Counted from the first letter of the stretch, positions 1-5,486 are shown. The stretch is 12,362 nt of DNA from an uncultured Lachnospiraceae bacterium (GCA_910577165.1 CAJTLX010000072.1:1-12362), one strand, 5' to 3'. Program-made: numbers and translations. The notes: generated by a model from the letters alone, not told the origin.

Positions 1-2
1 TC

Positions 3-425
3 CCGGAGCAGCCGGGTGTGTGCGTGCGCTATCCTGGTCATGTGGGTGTATATATTGGTGGGGGGTACGTGGTGGAGGCACGCGGATTTGATTACGGTGT
101 GTGCATCACACGGCTTAGCGTGCGCCCTTGGACACACTGGTACAGGCACAATCGGATTAAGTATACAGAAAAAATGCTGCCTACACCAGAGCCGATGCAG
201 ATCAATGGCACAACAGATCGCTATTCCGTGGTCTGGTTGCAGCTTGCCTTGAACCGACAGATCACCACTGGTTACATTAAGGGGAAGCTTCTTGATGTGG
301 ATGGTGTATACGGCAGCAGGACGGCGGCAGCCACAGGGGAATACTGGAAGAAAAAAGGCTGGACAAAGGAGGAGCAGGTCTGGGGTGTTGGGTCAAATAC
401 CATCAAGGCATTACAGAAAGTATGA
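3..425 (+). CDS. Phage-type NlpC/P60 endolysin, C-terminal part (5' truncated)
   Basis: The frame is open to the left edge, so the true start and the catalytic Cys lie outside the window. The visible part begins PEQPGV and contains GHVGVYIGGG followed by VVEARG, the catalytic-His segment of NlpC/P60 peptidoglycan hydrolases used as cell-wall lysins by clostridial phages. A Trp-rich segment (RPWTHWYRH) closes the catalytic domain. After a short linker comes a region with VVWLQLALN, DVDGVYGSRT and NTIKALQKV, which looks like a peptidoglycan-binding-like repeat. The role, inferred from family, is cleavage of peptide crosslinks during phage lysis. The GTG at 18 is internal and not the real start. 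It is the only structural or lysis gene of a phage left in the window, and it suggests that the left edge is a prophage late region. Confidence 0.8.
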   Translation, partial: PEQPGVCVRYPGHVGVYIGGGYVVEARGFDYGVCITRLSVRPWTHWYRHNRIKYTEKMLPTPEPMQINGTTDRYSVVWLQLALNRQITTGYIKGKLLDVDGVYGSRTAAATGEYWKKKGWTKEEQVWGVGSNTIKALQKV

Positions 426-476
426 AAAGAATGGAACATAAGAAATATTATAAGTAAGATTATACATGATTATTAA

Positions 477-510
477 GAGGATGGGGGAGATATATTTCTT
501 CCCTATCCTC
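477..510. terminator. Hairpin between endolysin and convergent minus-strand gene
   Basis: The left arm 477-488 (GAGGATGGGGGA) pairs with 499-510 (TTCCCTATCCTC), 12 bp including two G-T pairs, with a loop of about 10 nt. It lies 52 nt past the endolysin stop and between two convergent genes, the position of a shared terminator. No clear T-run follows on either strand, so intrinsic termination is only a guess. Confidence 0.35.
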
Positions 511-640
511 AATTCATGCTCCCAATTCGCCTTTTGGGGTTGCCAAATAAAAGTTCTTTACCAAGTTAGTTGAATCACCCTTCTTAATTATGGCATGATA
601 AAACGGATGATTTAACGATAAAGAACCAAATTATTTTTCA

Positions 641-1339
641 CTACTTAACAAAATTGTTTGTTGAATCAATTATTTCAATGTACTTTGTTCCGAATATGGT
701 ACGAGAAAATATCTTTTCATTTTTTTTCGCTTTTTTTGTATAACACAAATGACCATTATCGTTAACTTTGAAGTCTGGATCTTCATGAATTTCATATAAT
801 AATCCCATAGACGTTAGGCGCAGCGCAGCATCACTTGATGCTTCTAATATAATCTGATTTCCTTCCTTGCGGAGGATTTCTAAATCATTCATAAATAACT
901 GATTTGTCATCTCAGAATACATCGAAAATTCGTCCCAATTAAGTTTACTCTCAAGATATGATAAATATAATTTTGCAATAATTGTTGACTTTCCATTACT
1001 TATGTATCTATCTACTAAAATTAAAATATATTCCAATTCTTTTTCTGATTTTTTCTGATCTTGCAAAATTTTATCTCGAAACTTTTTTATCTGAGCATCT
1101 TCAGTTAATCCATTATTTAAGGCCTGAATGAACTCAGCAAGTTTTTTTATATAATGTCGTTCTTTAATGCTATGACCAATTTTATAAAAGCTTGCTGCTG
1201 TAGAAAGTAACGGTACATCTTTTAGCAAACTATCTTCAAACATAGAATCAAGACCTGCCTCCAAAATATCAGCAACTGCACTTCCGGCTTCGCTGGAAAT
1301 TGAATCACATAATATGCTAGGTAAATTTTTATTATTCAT
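641..1339 (-). CDS. Unrecognised 232-residue helical protein, orphan gene next to a phage lysin
   Basis: The start MNNKN at 1339 is chosen because GGAGG (1344-1348 on the minus strand) sits 4 nt upstream; the in-frame ATG at 1354 has no ribosome site. I do not recognise the family. The protein is soluble and mostly helical: an Ala/Leu-rich N-terminal stretch (SAVADILEAGLDSMF), a charged middle (KKFRDKILQDQKKSEKELEY), and a C-terminal third that ends in a possible beta-rich segment (RTIFGTKYIEIID). There is no signal peptide or convincing membrane helix. It is convergent with the endolysin, has its own promoter (1379-1407), and is much richer in A+T than the lysin gene, all typical of a moron or cargo gene in a prophage late region. 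Such genes often act in host defence or superinfection exclusion, but nothing in the sequence proves this. The existence of the CDS is well supported; its function is unknown. Confidence 0.75.
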   Translation of the reverse strand: MNNKNLPSILCDSISSEAGSAVADILEAGLDSMFEDSLLKDVPLLSTAASFYKIGHSIKERHYIKKLAEFIQALNNGLTEDAQIKKFRDKILQDQKKSEKELEYILILVDRYISNGKSTIIAKLYLSYLESKLNWDEFSMYSEMTNQLFMNDLEILRKEGNQIILEASSDAALRLTSMGLLYEIHEDPDFKVNDNGHLCYTKKAKKNEKIFSRTIFGTKYIEIIDSTNNFVK

Positions 1340-1378
1340 ATATCCTCCTGCCATTGCTTTTTGATTGTGCTTTTTTGT

Positions 1379-1407
1379 ATTATATCATATTTGTTTCGCC
1401 GAAGCAA
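1379..1407 (-). promoter_or_regulatory. Promoter of the minus-strand orphan gene
   Basis: Reading the minus strand, TTGCTT (1402-1407) and TATAAT (1379-1384) are separated by exactly 17 bp. Transcription would start about 35 nt upstream of the AGGAGG of the 232-residue gene. Confidence 0.6.
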
Positions 1408-1440
1408 CATTCTTCTGAAGAAAAATAATTCACCTTGAAG

Positions 1441-1459
1441 AGAGGTATATTGTACCTCT
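1441..1459. repeat. Perfect 7-bp inverted repeat upstream of the minus-strand promoter
   Basis: AGAGGTA (1441-1447) and TACCTCT (1453-1459) are perfect inverted arms around TATTG. It lies about 35 bp upstream of the -35 box of the minus-strand gene. It could be an operator for that gene or a small hairpin; no T-run makes it a convincing terminator. Confidence 0.4.
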
Positions 1460-1475
1460 AAAAATATGCATCACT

Positions 1476-1625
1476 TTACAACTTTTTGAGAAATAAAAGA
1501 CATAAATCCAATCCCTTATATTGTGTAATCGCCTCAAGTTCGAATCGAACATCGTCAGACCTAAATTCTTCTTTAACATTTCATTGATATAGCCTCCACA
1601 GAAGCCTTTATAATTTCCTTTTTAT
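1476..1625 (-). pseudogene. Possible decayed coding relic in the gap
   Basis: On the minus strand two adjacent frames read as protein-like sequence. One, upstream of 1581, gives KGFCGGYIN; after a frame change, the frame ending at the stop at 1476-1478 gives EEFRSDDVRFELEAI and then a Leu/Lys-rich tail. Together they resemble the end of a gene broken by a frameshift. There is no start codon with a ribosome site and no family I can name. Chance is a real alternative. The rest of the gap between 1340 and 1723 holds the two promoters and two small palindromes listed separately. Confidence 0.2.
1538..1550. repeat. Palindrome GTTCGA-A-TCGAAC
   Basis: A perfect 6-bp inverted repeat with a single central base lies between two divergent promoters. 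It may be a regulator site. The arms have the opposite polarity to a Firmicute LexA box (GAAC..GTTC), so it is not called as one. Confidence 0.3.
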
Positions 1626-1664
1626 TCCAAATGGTACAGTTTATTTCACCTTTTTATGCAAATA

Positions 1665-1693
1665 TCGACATGAAAGCGCGGGTATGGTATAAT
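1665..1693 (+). promoter_or_regulatory. Promoter of the 70-residue gene
   Basis: TCGACA (1665-1670) and TATAAT (1688-1693) are 17 bp apart. An extended -10 TGG lies directly before TATAAT. It is 30 nt upstream of the ATG at 1724. Confidence 0.65.
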
Positions 1694-1723
1694 TTAGAAA
1701 AATGCAAAAGGGAGGAAGTAAAA

Positions 1724-1936
1724 ATGAATCTGGAAGCATTGCAGGATGCTATAGAAGACGCAAACCGCTCATCTGAAATCTCTTATGCAACTTTATCCAC
1801 TATCAGCGCACAGCGGGACAACGAAACCGTTTCTTGGGCGATTGCTGGCGTTATGGATCAGATCGAGAAGATCAAGGATTGTTTGACGATTATTGATGGA
1901 GTACTTACAAAAGAAGAATTTTGTAATGAATGTTAA
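1724..1936 (+). CDS. Small acidic helical protein, unknown function (70 aa)
   Basis: An upstream in-frame ATG at 1631 would run through the promoter, so the start is placed at ATG 1724, preceded by GGAGGAAG (1711-1718). The product is 70 residues, acidic and predicted all-helical: a first helix LEALQDAIEDANRS, a middle segment YATLSTISAQRD, and a second helix VSWAIAGVMDQIEKIKDCLTI. It ends in a Cys-containing tail (EEFCNEC). It is monocistronic with its own strong promoter and is followed by hairpins at 1995-2030. I do not recognise the family. It could be a small regulator or anti-repressor-like protein of the element, but that is a guess. Confidence 0.65.
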   Translation: MNLEALQDAIEDANRSSEISYATLSTISAQRDNETVSWAIAGVMDQIEKIKDCLTIIDGVLTKEEFCNEC

Positions 1937-1994
1937 GAAATTTTTACCTTATAAAAGCGTGCTATTTAATTATATATAAATAAAGTTCAAAGAG

Positions 1995-2030
1995 GCGAGG
2001 ATTTTCCCGCTTAGCGTCTTGCTAAGACTA
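1995..2030 (+). other. Clustered hairpins downstream of the 70-aa gene
   Basis: GCGAGG (1995-2000) can pair with CCCGC (2006-2010) with one bulged A. CTTAGC (2010-2015) pairs with GCTAAG (2021-2026). The latter overlaps an alternative hairpin GTCTT (2016-2020)/AAGAC (2024-2028). An AT-rich run with TTTT follows. It may terminate the upstream gene or act as a short attenuator-like structure. Confidence 0.35.
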
Positions 2031-2072
2031 AATTTTCTATATTTCTCGTAATATGTTTAAATTTTTGTAATT

Positions 2073-2187
2073 CCCCAAAACGAAACATTTTTTTGAAAAA
2101 ATTAAAAAAAGTGCTTGACATTGCCCCAAATAGGGACTATAATAAAATCACATCAAGCAAGAAACAAAATAAATTCCCCAAAATGGG
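2073..2187 (+). promoter_or_regulatory. Three evenly spaced CCCCAAA operator-like sites
   Basis: CCCCAAAACGAA starts at 2073, CCCCAAATAGGG at 2124 and CCCCAAAATGGG at 2176, so the sites are 51 and 52 bp apart, close to five helical turns. Sites 2 and 3 are CCC-N6-GGG inverted repeats; site 1 has only the left arm. Site 2 lies inside the promoter spacer, site 3 between the promoter and the ribosome site, and site 1 upstream of the -35 box. This is the layout expected for a repressor that binds cooperatively or by looping. The regulator is not identified; the HTH and RHH proteins further downstream are candidates. Confidence 0.55.
2115..2143 (+). promoter_or_regulatory. Consensus sigma-70 promoter
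   Basis: TTGACA (2115-2120) and TATAAT (2138-2143) both match consensus exactly and are 17 bp apart. It drives the 65-residue gene and probably the 199-residue gene behind it. Such a perfect promoter overlaid by an operator suggests strong expression that is normally repressed. Confidence 0.8.
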
Positions 2188-2205
2188 TCACAGGAGGCAA
2201 GGAAC

Positions 2206-2403
2206 ATGAAAGCAATGAGAAATATTGTAGACACTTGGAACATGATTGAAAAATTCGGGATTACAGAATACACTACTACGAATAGCACAATCGAAATCAG
2301 TGACGAGGATTTTCAGAAGATTCTTAATGGTAGCTTAAACAAGAAATACATTAACAACCTTTTGGCAAGTAACGGTAGATTTTGCAGCCACGAATATATT
2401 TAA
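2206..2403 (+). CDS. Small unknown protein, first gene of a two-gene unit (65 aa)
   Basis: The ATG at 2206 follows AGGAGG (2192-2197) with 8 nt spacing, so the start is secure. The product has 65 residues, with MRNIVDTWNMIEKFG at the N-terminus, a short Thr/Asn-rich stretch, and a C-terminal half (ISDEDFQKILNGSLNKK) that could be a small helical domain. I do not recognise it. It is 13 nt upstream of the next gene and shares its promoter. Position directly after a repressible consensus promoter suggests an early gene of a mobile element. The function is unknown. Confidence 0.6.
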   Translation: MKAMRNIVDTWNMIEKFGITEYTTTNSTIEISDEDFQKILNGSLNKKYINNLLASNGRFCSHEYI

Positions 2404-2416
2404 GAGGGAAATCAAC

Positions 2417-3016
2417 ATGACAACGAAACAGCAGGAACGTGAAGCATTAGAAAAGATCAGAAATATTGTAGCGGATCTCGGACAGGATAGTTACATCGGA
2501 TCTGCTTTTGAGGGGTGCTTTGAGATTGCAGAGGAGAATATCGACAACGATTTCGCGTGCAGCATGAAACAGAGAGCAGAAAAAGCGGAAAGGGATGTAC
2601 AGCATTTTCAGGACATGGCGAACTTCTCTTCAAATAGGCTCGAAAAAGCACTGAGAGAAATCGGCAGACTTAAAAAGCAGCTTGAAGCAGAGCAGGAATG
2701 GCGAGATTATGAAATGAAAGAAAACGTTCAGCAGTGTGATTATGAGAAGCTTGTAAAGCAGAGTGATACTCGTTATCTTACGGACGAAGAGGCGAAAGTA
2801 ATTCTTTATAACTGGTACGGGTTTGCAAAGGAAAAGATCATAATCCACAAGTTCGTTTCGACATATCAAATCAACCGACATAGGCAGATCCGCAATACAG
2901 GAATGGTAGACCGCCGCCCAGCATATAACGCTACCGACTGGAATTACATCCGGTTTGATTGTGGGGGAATGTCCTATGAGTTATATAATGATACATTGAG
3001 TTTTTTTATTTACTAA
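2417..3016 (+). CDS. Coiled-coil mobile-element protein, unknown function (199 aa)
   Basis: The start at 2417 is preceded by GAGGG (2404-2408). Residues 1-48 form an acidic N-terminal part (EKIRNIVADLGQDSY, then FEGCFEIAEEN). Residues 50-100 are a heptad-like charged coiled coil (KQRAEKAERDVQHF, then LEKALREIGRLKKQLEAEQE). Residues 115-199 form a separate basic/aromatic domain. I recall proteins with this plan from accessory regions of clostridial plasmids, prophages and integrative elements, but none with a demonstrated activity. Its 3' end runs into an AT-rich spacer that carries the hammerhead ribozyme, so its mRNA should be trimmed at that point if read-through occurs. Confidence 0.7.
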   Translation: MTTKQQEREALEKIRNIVADLGQDSYIGSAFEGCFEIAEENIDNDFACSMKQRAEKAERDVQHFQDMANFSSNRLEKALREIGRLKKQLEAEQEWRDYEMKENVQQCDYEKLVKQSDTRYLTDEEAKVILYNWYGFAKEKIIIHKFVSTYQINRHRQIRNTGMVDRRPAYNATDWNYIRFDCGGMSYELYNDTLSFFIY

Positions 3017-3040
3017 ATTTTTTTACTTTAAAATGACGCT

Positions 3041-3096
3041 AAAAGAAGCAAAAATACAAATAAATCAAAATATATTGACTCAAAAAGAAGCAAAAA
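3041..3096 (+). repeat. Direct repeat AAAAGAAGCAAAAA, two copies 42 bp apart
   Basis: Identical 14-bp copies occur at 3041-3054 and 3083-3096, a spacing of four helical turns, just upstream of the ribozyme. They could be a protein-binding site or simple A-rich sequence. Confidence 0.4.
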
Positions 3097-3103
3097 GAGC
3101 ATA

Positions 3104-3158
3104 GCCGAAACCCCGGAAACGGGGTCGTGCGGAGATAACCTACCGTACCTGACGAGGC
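3104..3158 (+). ncRNA. Type II hammerhead self-cleaving ribozyme
   Basis: All core elements are present in type II order. Stem II 5' strand GCC (3104-3106); core GAAA (3107-3110); stem III CCCCG/CGGGG (3111-3115/3120-3124) capped by a GAAA tetraloop, closed by A3110-U3125; C17 at 3126, so cleavage is predicted between 3126 and 3127. Stem I GTGCGG/CCGTAC (3127-3132/3143-3148) has one G-U pair and the 10-nt loop AGATAACCTA. Core CTGACGA (3149-3155, matching CUGANGA); stem II 3' strand GGC (3156-3158). Every invariant catalytic nucleotide I can check is intact. Type II hammerheads are known from bacteria, phages and gut metagenomes, often near mobile-element genes. Cleavage would give the downstream mRNA a 5'-OH end starting at stem I. 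Confidence 0.92.
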
Positions 3159-3184
3159 AGGTCAGCCCTCAAAATATTTAGATA

Positions 3185-3208
3185 CCCGACAGTCGGGAGA
3201 AAGCGAGG
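3185..3208 (+). promoter_or_regulatory. Hairpin next to the ribosome site, downstream of the hammerhead
   Basis: CCCGA (3185-3189) and TCGGG (3193-3197) form a tight 5-bp hairpin with loop CAG, 7 nt before the ribosome site GAGG (3205-3208) of the 312-residue gene. The stretch from 3159 to 3184 can also pair locally (CTGAC/GTCAG at 3149-3153/3161-3165), which would compete with the hammerhead core. The leader could therefore couple folding to translation. Confidence 0.5.
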
Positions 3209-3214
3209 ATAAAA

Positions 3215-4153
3215 ATGATCGAAAGAAAGTATTTTCCTATCAATGAGAACACGGCACGGACTGCTAAAAATATCAATTCATTTAGCGATTATGTTTCTGG
3301 CAGTGCAACGGCAGAGTACAAAGCGTATGTAGACCGTGTTTATAATGTGGTTGACAGAATAGCAGAGGAAAAGCCACATTTGCTAGAACGAGCTGTAGAT
3401 AAGGCAGAATGTTATAGCCGGAAACTGGCAGAGTATTACAACAATTATTACAGGAATGAGGCGAGCTGTCCCAGCATTCTCATTTCTGGCGGCAGCAATT
3501 TTCCGGTGAAAAAAAAGGAAAAGCAAAATAGCCGCAGGGAAACACTTCATGGGACTTGGCAATATCTTGAGGAATATGCCCGGAAAATTACCCACTTATT
3601 GACTATGGAGCAACCGATATTGTCCAGTGATGAAAACGCGATTGAACTTTTGGAGGAAAAGCTGGAAAGCCTCACGGATATGCAGGAAAGAATGAAAACG
3701 GCGAATAAGGCGATCAGACTGAAAGATACAGAAAGAGGGAATGAGCAGTTGAGAAATATGGGGTATTCTGACGAGGAGATAAAGAAACTTCGGGAGCCGG
3801 ATTTTTGCGGCAGGGTAGGCTACCCAGATTATGCCCTTACCAACAATAACGCTAATATTAAGAGGGTGAAAGGTCGGCTGGAAAGCCTCAAAAAGGAAAA
3901 GAGCCAGAAAACCTCGGAGAATGAGGTGGCGGATCTCTCCGGCGTTACCGTCAAAGAGAACGTGGAAGAAATGCGGTTGCAGCTCTTTTTCGAGGGCAAG
4001 CCAGAGCCAGAGATACGGGACATTTTAAAGCGGCAAGCGTTTAAGTGGTCGCCTCGTAATAGTTGCTGGCAGCGACAACTCACAAATAATGCACGGTGGG
4101 CGGCAAAACAGGCTATCGAACAGATTAAAAAACTGCGGGAGGAAGTAGAGTGA
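3215..4153 (+). CDS. Conserved clostridial mobile-element protein, unknown function (312 aa)
   Basis: The start at 3215 follows GAGG with 6 nt spacing and no upstream in-frame alternative. The N-terminal block (residues 1-110) contains INENTARTAKNINSFSDY, SATAEYKAYVD, YSRKLAEYYN and CPSILISGGSNFPVKKKEKQ. A helical middle (about 120-235) includes ALTNNNANIKRVKGRLE. A C-terminal domain (about 252-305) has RLQLFFEGKPEPE and then FKWSPRNSCWQRQLTNNA. I recall this architecture as a recurrent protein of prophages and integrative elements in Clostridia. The WSP..WQRQL ending is shared with several element-borne proteins of unknown function. The activity has not been established to my knowledge. The gene is headed by the hammerhead leader, so its mRNA probably has a ribozyme-generated 5' end. 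Confidence 0.8.
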   Translation: MIERKYFPINENTARTAKNINSFSDYVSGSATAEYKAYVDRVYNVVDRIAEEKPHLLERAVDKAECYSRKLAEYYNNYYRNEASCPSILISGGSNFPVKKKEKQNSRRETLHGTWQYLEEYARKITHLLTMEQPILSSDENAIELLEEKLESLTDMQERMKTANKAIRLKDTERGNEQLRNMGYSDEEIKKLREPDFCGRVGYPDYALTNNNANIKRVKGRLESLKKEKSQKTSENEVADLSGVTVKENVEEMRLQLFFEGKPEPEIRDILKRQAFKWSPRNSCWQRQLTNNARWAAKQAIEQIKKLREEVE

Positions 4154-4216
4154 AAGAAAAATAGAAATCCATAGTTAGAAGGGGGTGAACTGATATCATT
4201 TTGTTACTTCACTAAA

Positions 4217-4448
4217 ATATATTGACGACAATATATCAATAGATAGTATATTATATATTGGCGACAATATAATAATAGATAGGTTGACCAATATTGACGA
4301 CAATATATTATCTATGCAATTTATATATTGTCGTCAATATACCAATGGATTATGCATTATATATTGTCGATAATATAATAATAGATAAATTGACCGATAT
4401 TGACGACAATATATTATATGCGTAATTTATATATTGACGACAATAGAA
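4217..4448 (+). repeat. Array of seven 20-bp palindromic operators (iteron-like)
   Basis: Seven copies of the palindrome ATATATTG-ACGA-CAATATAT start at 4217, 4253, 4289, 4323, 4359, 4395 and 4429. Spacings are 36, 36, 34, 36, 36 and 34 bp. Copies 4 and 5 carry TCGT or TCGA at the centre, so copy 4 is the reverse orientation. Copies 2-4 and 5-7, with their intervening DNA, form a 106-bp super-repeat. Copy 7 overlaps the -35 box of the RHH gene. The array fills the 330-bp gap between 4154 and 4483. It is most simply an autoregulatory operator for the tandem RHH protein, but could also act as a partition site or origin-type iteron cluster. Confidence 0.9.
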
Positions 4449-4462
4449 ATATTCTGTATAAT
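4434..4462 (+). promoter_or_regulatory. Promoter of the RHH-RelE locus, overlapped by operator 7
   Basis: TTGACG (4434-4439), the core of palindrome 7, and TATAAT (4457-4462) are 17 bp apart. A protein bound to the palindrome would block the -35 box directly. Confidence 0.75.
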
Positions 4463-4483
4463 ACACATAATTGGAGGTGAAAA

Positions 4484-4900
4484 ATGGCAACGACAAAAGC
4501 ACAACAAAAAGCGGTAAGTAAATACGTAAAAGCAAACTATGACCGCATTGAGTTTAAGACTCCGAAAGGTCGTAAAGCCGAAATAAAAGTTTATGCAAAG
4601 AAGCATGGAGAGAGTATCAACGGTTTTATAAGGCGGGCAATTGATGAAACTATGAAAAGCATGGGAACACCTATAGGAGTTACTGATGTTATCCTGTCCT
4701 CAGACACATTAAAAGAGGCGCAAAACGCCGCAGAGCGTACAGGTGAAAATGTCCTAGAGTTTATTGCGAGAGCAGTAAGAACACAGGCAAAAAGGGATCA
4801 AACCACCCAACGGATGGGATTAGACCCAGTTACAGGAGGTAGATTAGAGCAGAACGGAGAAGACGGCGCATGGACATTGAATATTCAAAGCGAGCAGTAA
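4484..4900 (+). CDS. Tandem ribbon-helix-helix regulator/antitoxin (138 aa)
   Basis: The start at 4484 follows GGAGG (4473-4477) with 6 nt spacing. The sequence shows two RHH-like modules: residues 20-58 (RIEFKTPKGRKAEIKVYAKK, then SINGFIRRAIDETMK) and residues 66-104 (VTDVILSSDTLKEAQNAAER, then NVLEFIARAVRTQAK). The second helices align well (INGFIRRAID and LEFIARAVRT), pointing to an internal duplication. A tail of about 30 residues follows. RHH proteins bind DNA as dimers through a beta ribbon; a tandem monomer could supply both halves of one operator palindrome. It is probably the antitoxin and autorepressor for the RelE-type toxin, whose start lies inside it. A plasmid-partition-type role is the main alternative, given the seven-site array. 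Confidence 0.75.
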   Translation: MATTKAQQKAVSKYVKANYDRIEFKTPKGRKAEIKVYAKKHGESINGFIRRAIDETMKSMGTPIGVTDVILSSDTLKEAQNAAERTGENVLEFIARAVRTQAKRDQTTQRMGLDPVTGGRLEQNGEDGAWTLNIQSEQ

Positions 4901-5112
4901 AGGCGATAAATAGCATGAATAGCCAGACAAAACAGCGGATAAGAACAGCAATTGAAAGCATACCCGCCGGGGATATAAAGCCGCTGAAGGGTAGTAAAGG
5001 GAGTTATCGGCTTCGTGTCGGGGGCTGGCGTATAATATTTTCGTATCCAGATAAAGATACAATATTGATAGACAAAATAGAGCCACGGGGCGAAGTATAT
5101 AAGGGGGTGTAA
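4870..5112 (+). CDS. RelE/ParE superfamily toxin (80 aa)
   Basis: The start at 4870 lies 31 nt inside the RHH gene, with GGAGA (4856-4860) 9 nt upstream, so translation is coupled to the regulator. At 80 residues it is a compact RelE fold: helices at 5-31 (YSKRAVKAIN, then QRIRTAIES), then LKGSKGSYRLRVGGWRIIF, and the C-terminal IDKIEPRGEVY. Aligned by eye with E. coli RelE, R54, R73 and Y77 occupy the places of the mRNA-cleavage residues R61, R81 and Y87. The inferred role is ribosome-dependent mRNA interference. ParE-type gyrase inhibition is a less likely alternative, because the Arg/Tyr pattern is RelE-like. Confidence 0.85.
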   Translation: MDIEYSKRAVKAINSMNSQTKQRIRTAIESIPAGDIKPLKGSKGSYRLRVGGWRIIFSYPDKDTILIDKIEPRGEVYKGV

Positions 5113-5116
5113 AAGT

Positions 5117-5314
5117 ATGTCACCAATTAGAAATCAGCTTGTAGAAATGATTGATTGTCTTCCAGAGCAGGATCAAGTATTAGTATTTGAAATTGTAAAA
5201 AGGTTTGTGCCAGATGATGTTGCAACTGCTGATGATTTGCGAGCAATACAGGCAGCGCATGAGGAGTATGCGCGAGGCGAAACAGTAAGCCATAGTGAGA
5301 TTAACTGGGATTAA
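5117..5314 (+). CDS. Small RelB-like antitoxin candidate downstream of the toxin (65 aa)
   Basis: ATG 5117 lies 4 nt after the RelE stop, with GGGGGTG (5103-5109) as ribosome site. The N-terminal helix LVEMIDCLPEQDQVLVFEIV resembles the small helical dimer domain found in several RelB-like and DUF-type antitoxins. The tail RAIQAAHEEYARGETVSHSE ending in INWD has the usual acidic antitoxin signature (ExxxGExv...W/D). It is related to the antitoxin at 6281, which begins with a similar MID-LPE segment. Because the toxin already has an RHH partner upstream, this locus has antitoxin-like genes on both sides. Which of them neutralises the toxin cannot be told from sequence. Confidence 0.7.
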   Translation: MSPIRNQLVEMIDCLPEQDQVLVFEIVKRFVPDDVATADDLRAIQAAHEEYARGETVSHSEINWD

Positions 5315-5346
5315 GGCTTGAATCTCAAAATGTAACTTTGAAGAAT

Positions 5347-5428
5347 TTTCGGAGCCAAAAAGGAAGTTTCCGGAGAAAAAAACGGATTTTCGAACCGAAA
5401 AGGGGAGTTTCCGAACCGAAAAGGAGAA
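5347..5428 (+). repeat. Four degenerate tandem repeats of about 20-21 bp
   Basis: Units begin with TTTC at 5347, 5367, 5388 and 5408. Each reads roughly TTTCSGARCCRAAAAGGRAG; the last two share GAACCGAAAAGG exactly. The period of two helical turns places the units on one face of the helix. They lie in the gap 5315-5486, which otherwise holds the inverted repeat at 5402-5438. Confidence 0.6.
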
Positions 5429-5438
5429 TAAACTCCCC
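5402..5438 (+). terminator. Perfect 9-bp inverted repeat GGGGAGTTT/AAACTCCCC
   Basis: Arms at 5402-5410 and 5430-5438 are perfectly complementary around a 19-nt loop that contains one unit of the tandem repeat. It lies about 90 nt past the antitoxin stop and may terminate the toxin-antitoxin mRNA. The T-run behind it is weak (GAAAAATTTATT), so a protein-binding role is as likely. Confidence 0.45.
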
Positions 5439-5486
5439 GGATTGAAAAATTTATTCAAAAACAGGCTTCAAAACAGCTAAAAAAAC

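Noticed and set aside
16..252. 78-residue frame overlapping the endolysin
   Set aside because: The overlapping frame has clear NlpC/P60 motifs; this one has none.
1531..1550. tRNA T-loop-like GTTCGAATC, possibly an attachment site in a tRNA
   Set aside because: The flanking bases cannot form a T stem, and no acceptor or anticodon arm is found. It is better read as the palindrome GTTCGAATCGAAC.
3075..3103. Promoter starting with TTGACT upstream of the ribozyme
   Set aside because: The -10 position 17 bp later is AGCATA, a poor match, and transcription would start inside the hammerhead.
3149..3202. Type I or III hammerhead using CTGACGA and the later GAAA (3199-3202)
   Set aside because: The base before that GAAA is A and no stem II closes. 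The type II reading with the upstream GAAA pairs perfectly.
5180..5458. Minus-strand 92-residue frame with repeated FSVRK
   Set aside because: It is an echo of the 20-bp tandem repeats and has no ribosome site; the plus-strand antitoxin explains the coding signal.
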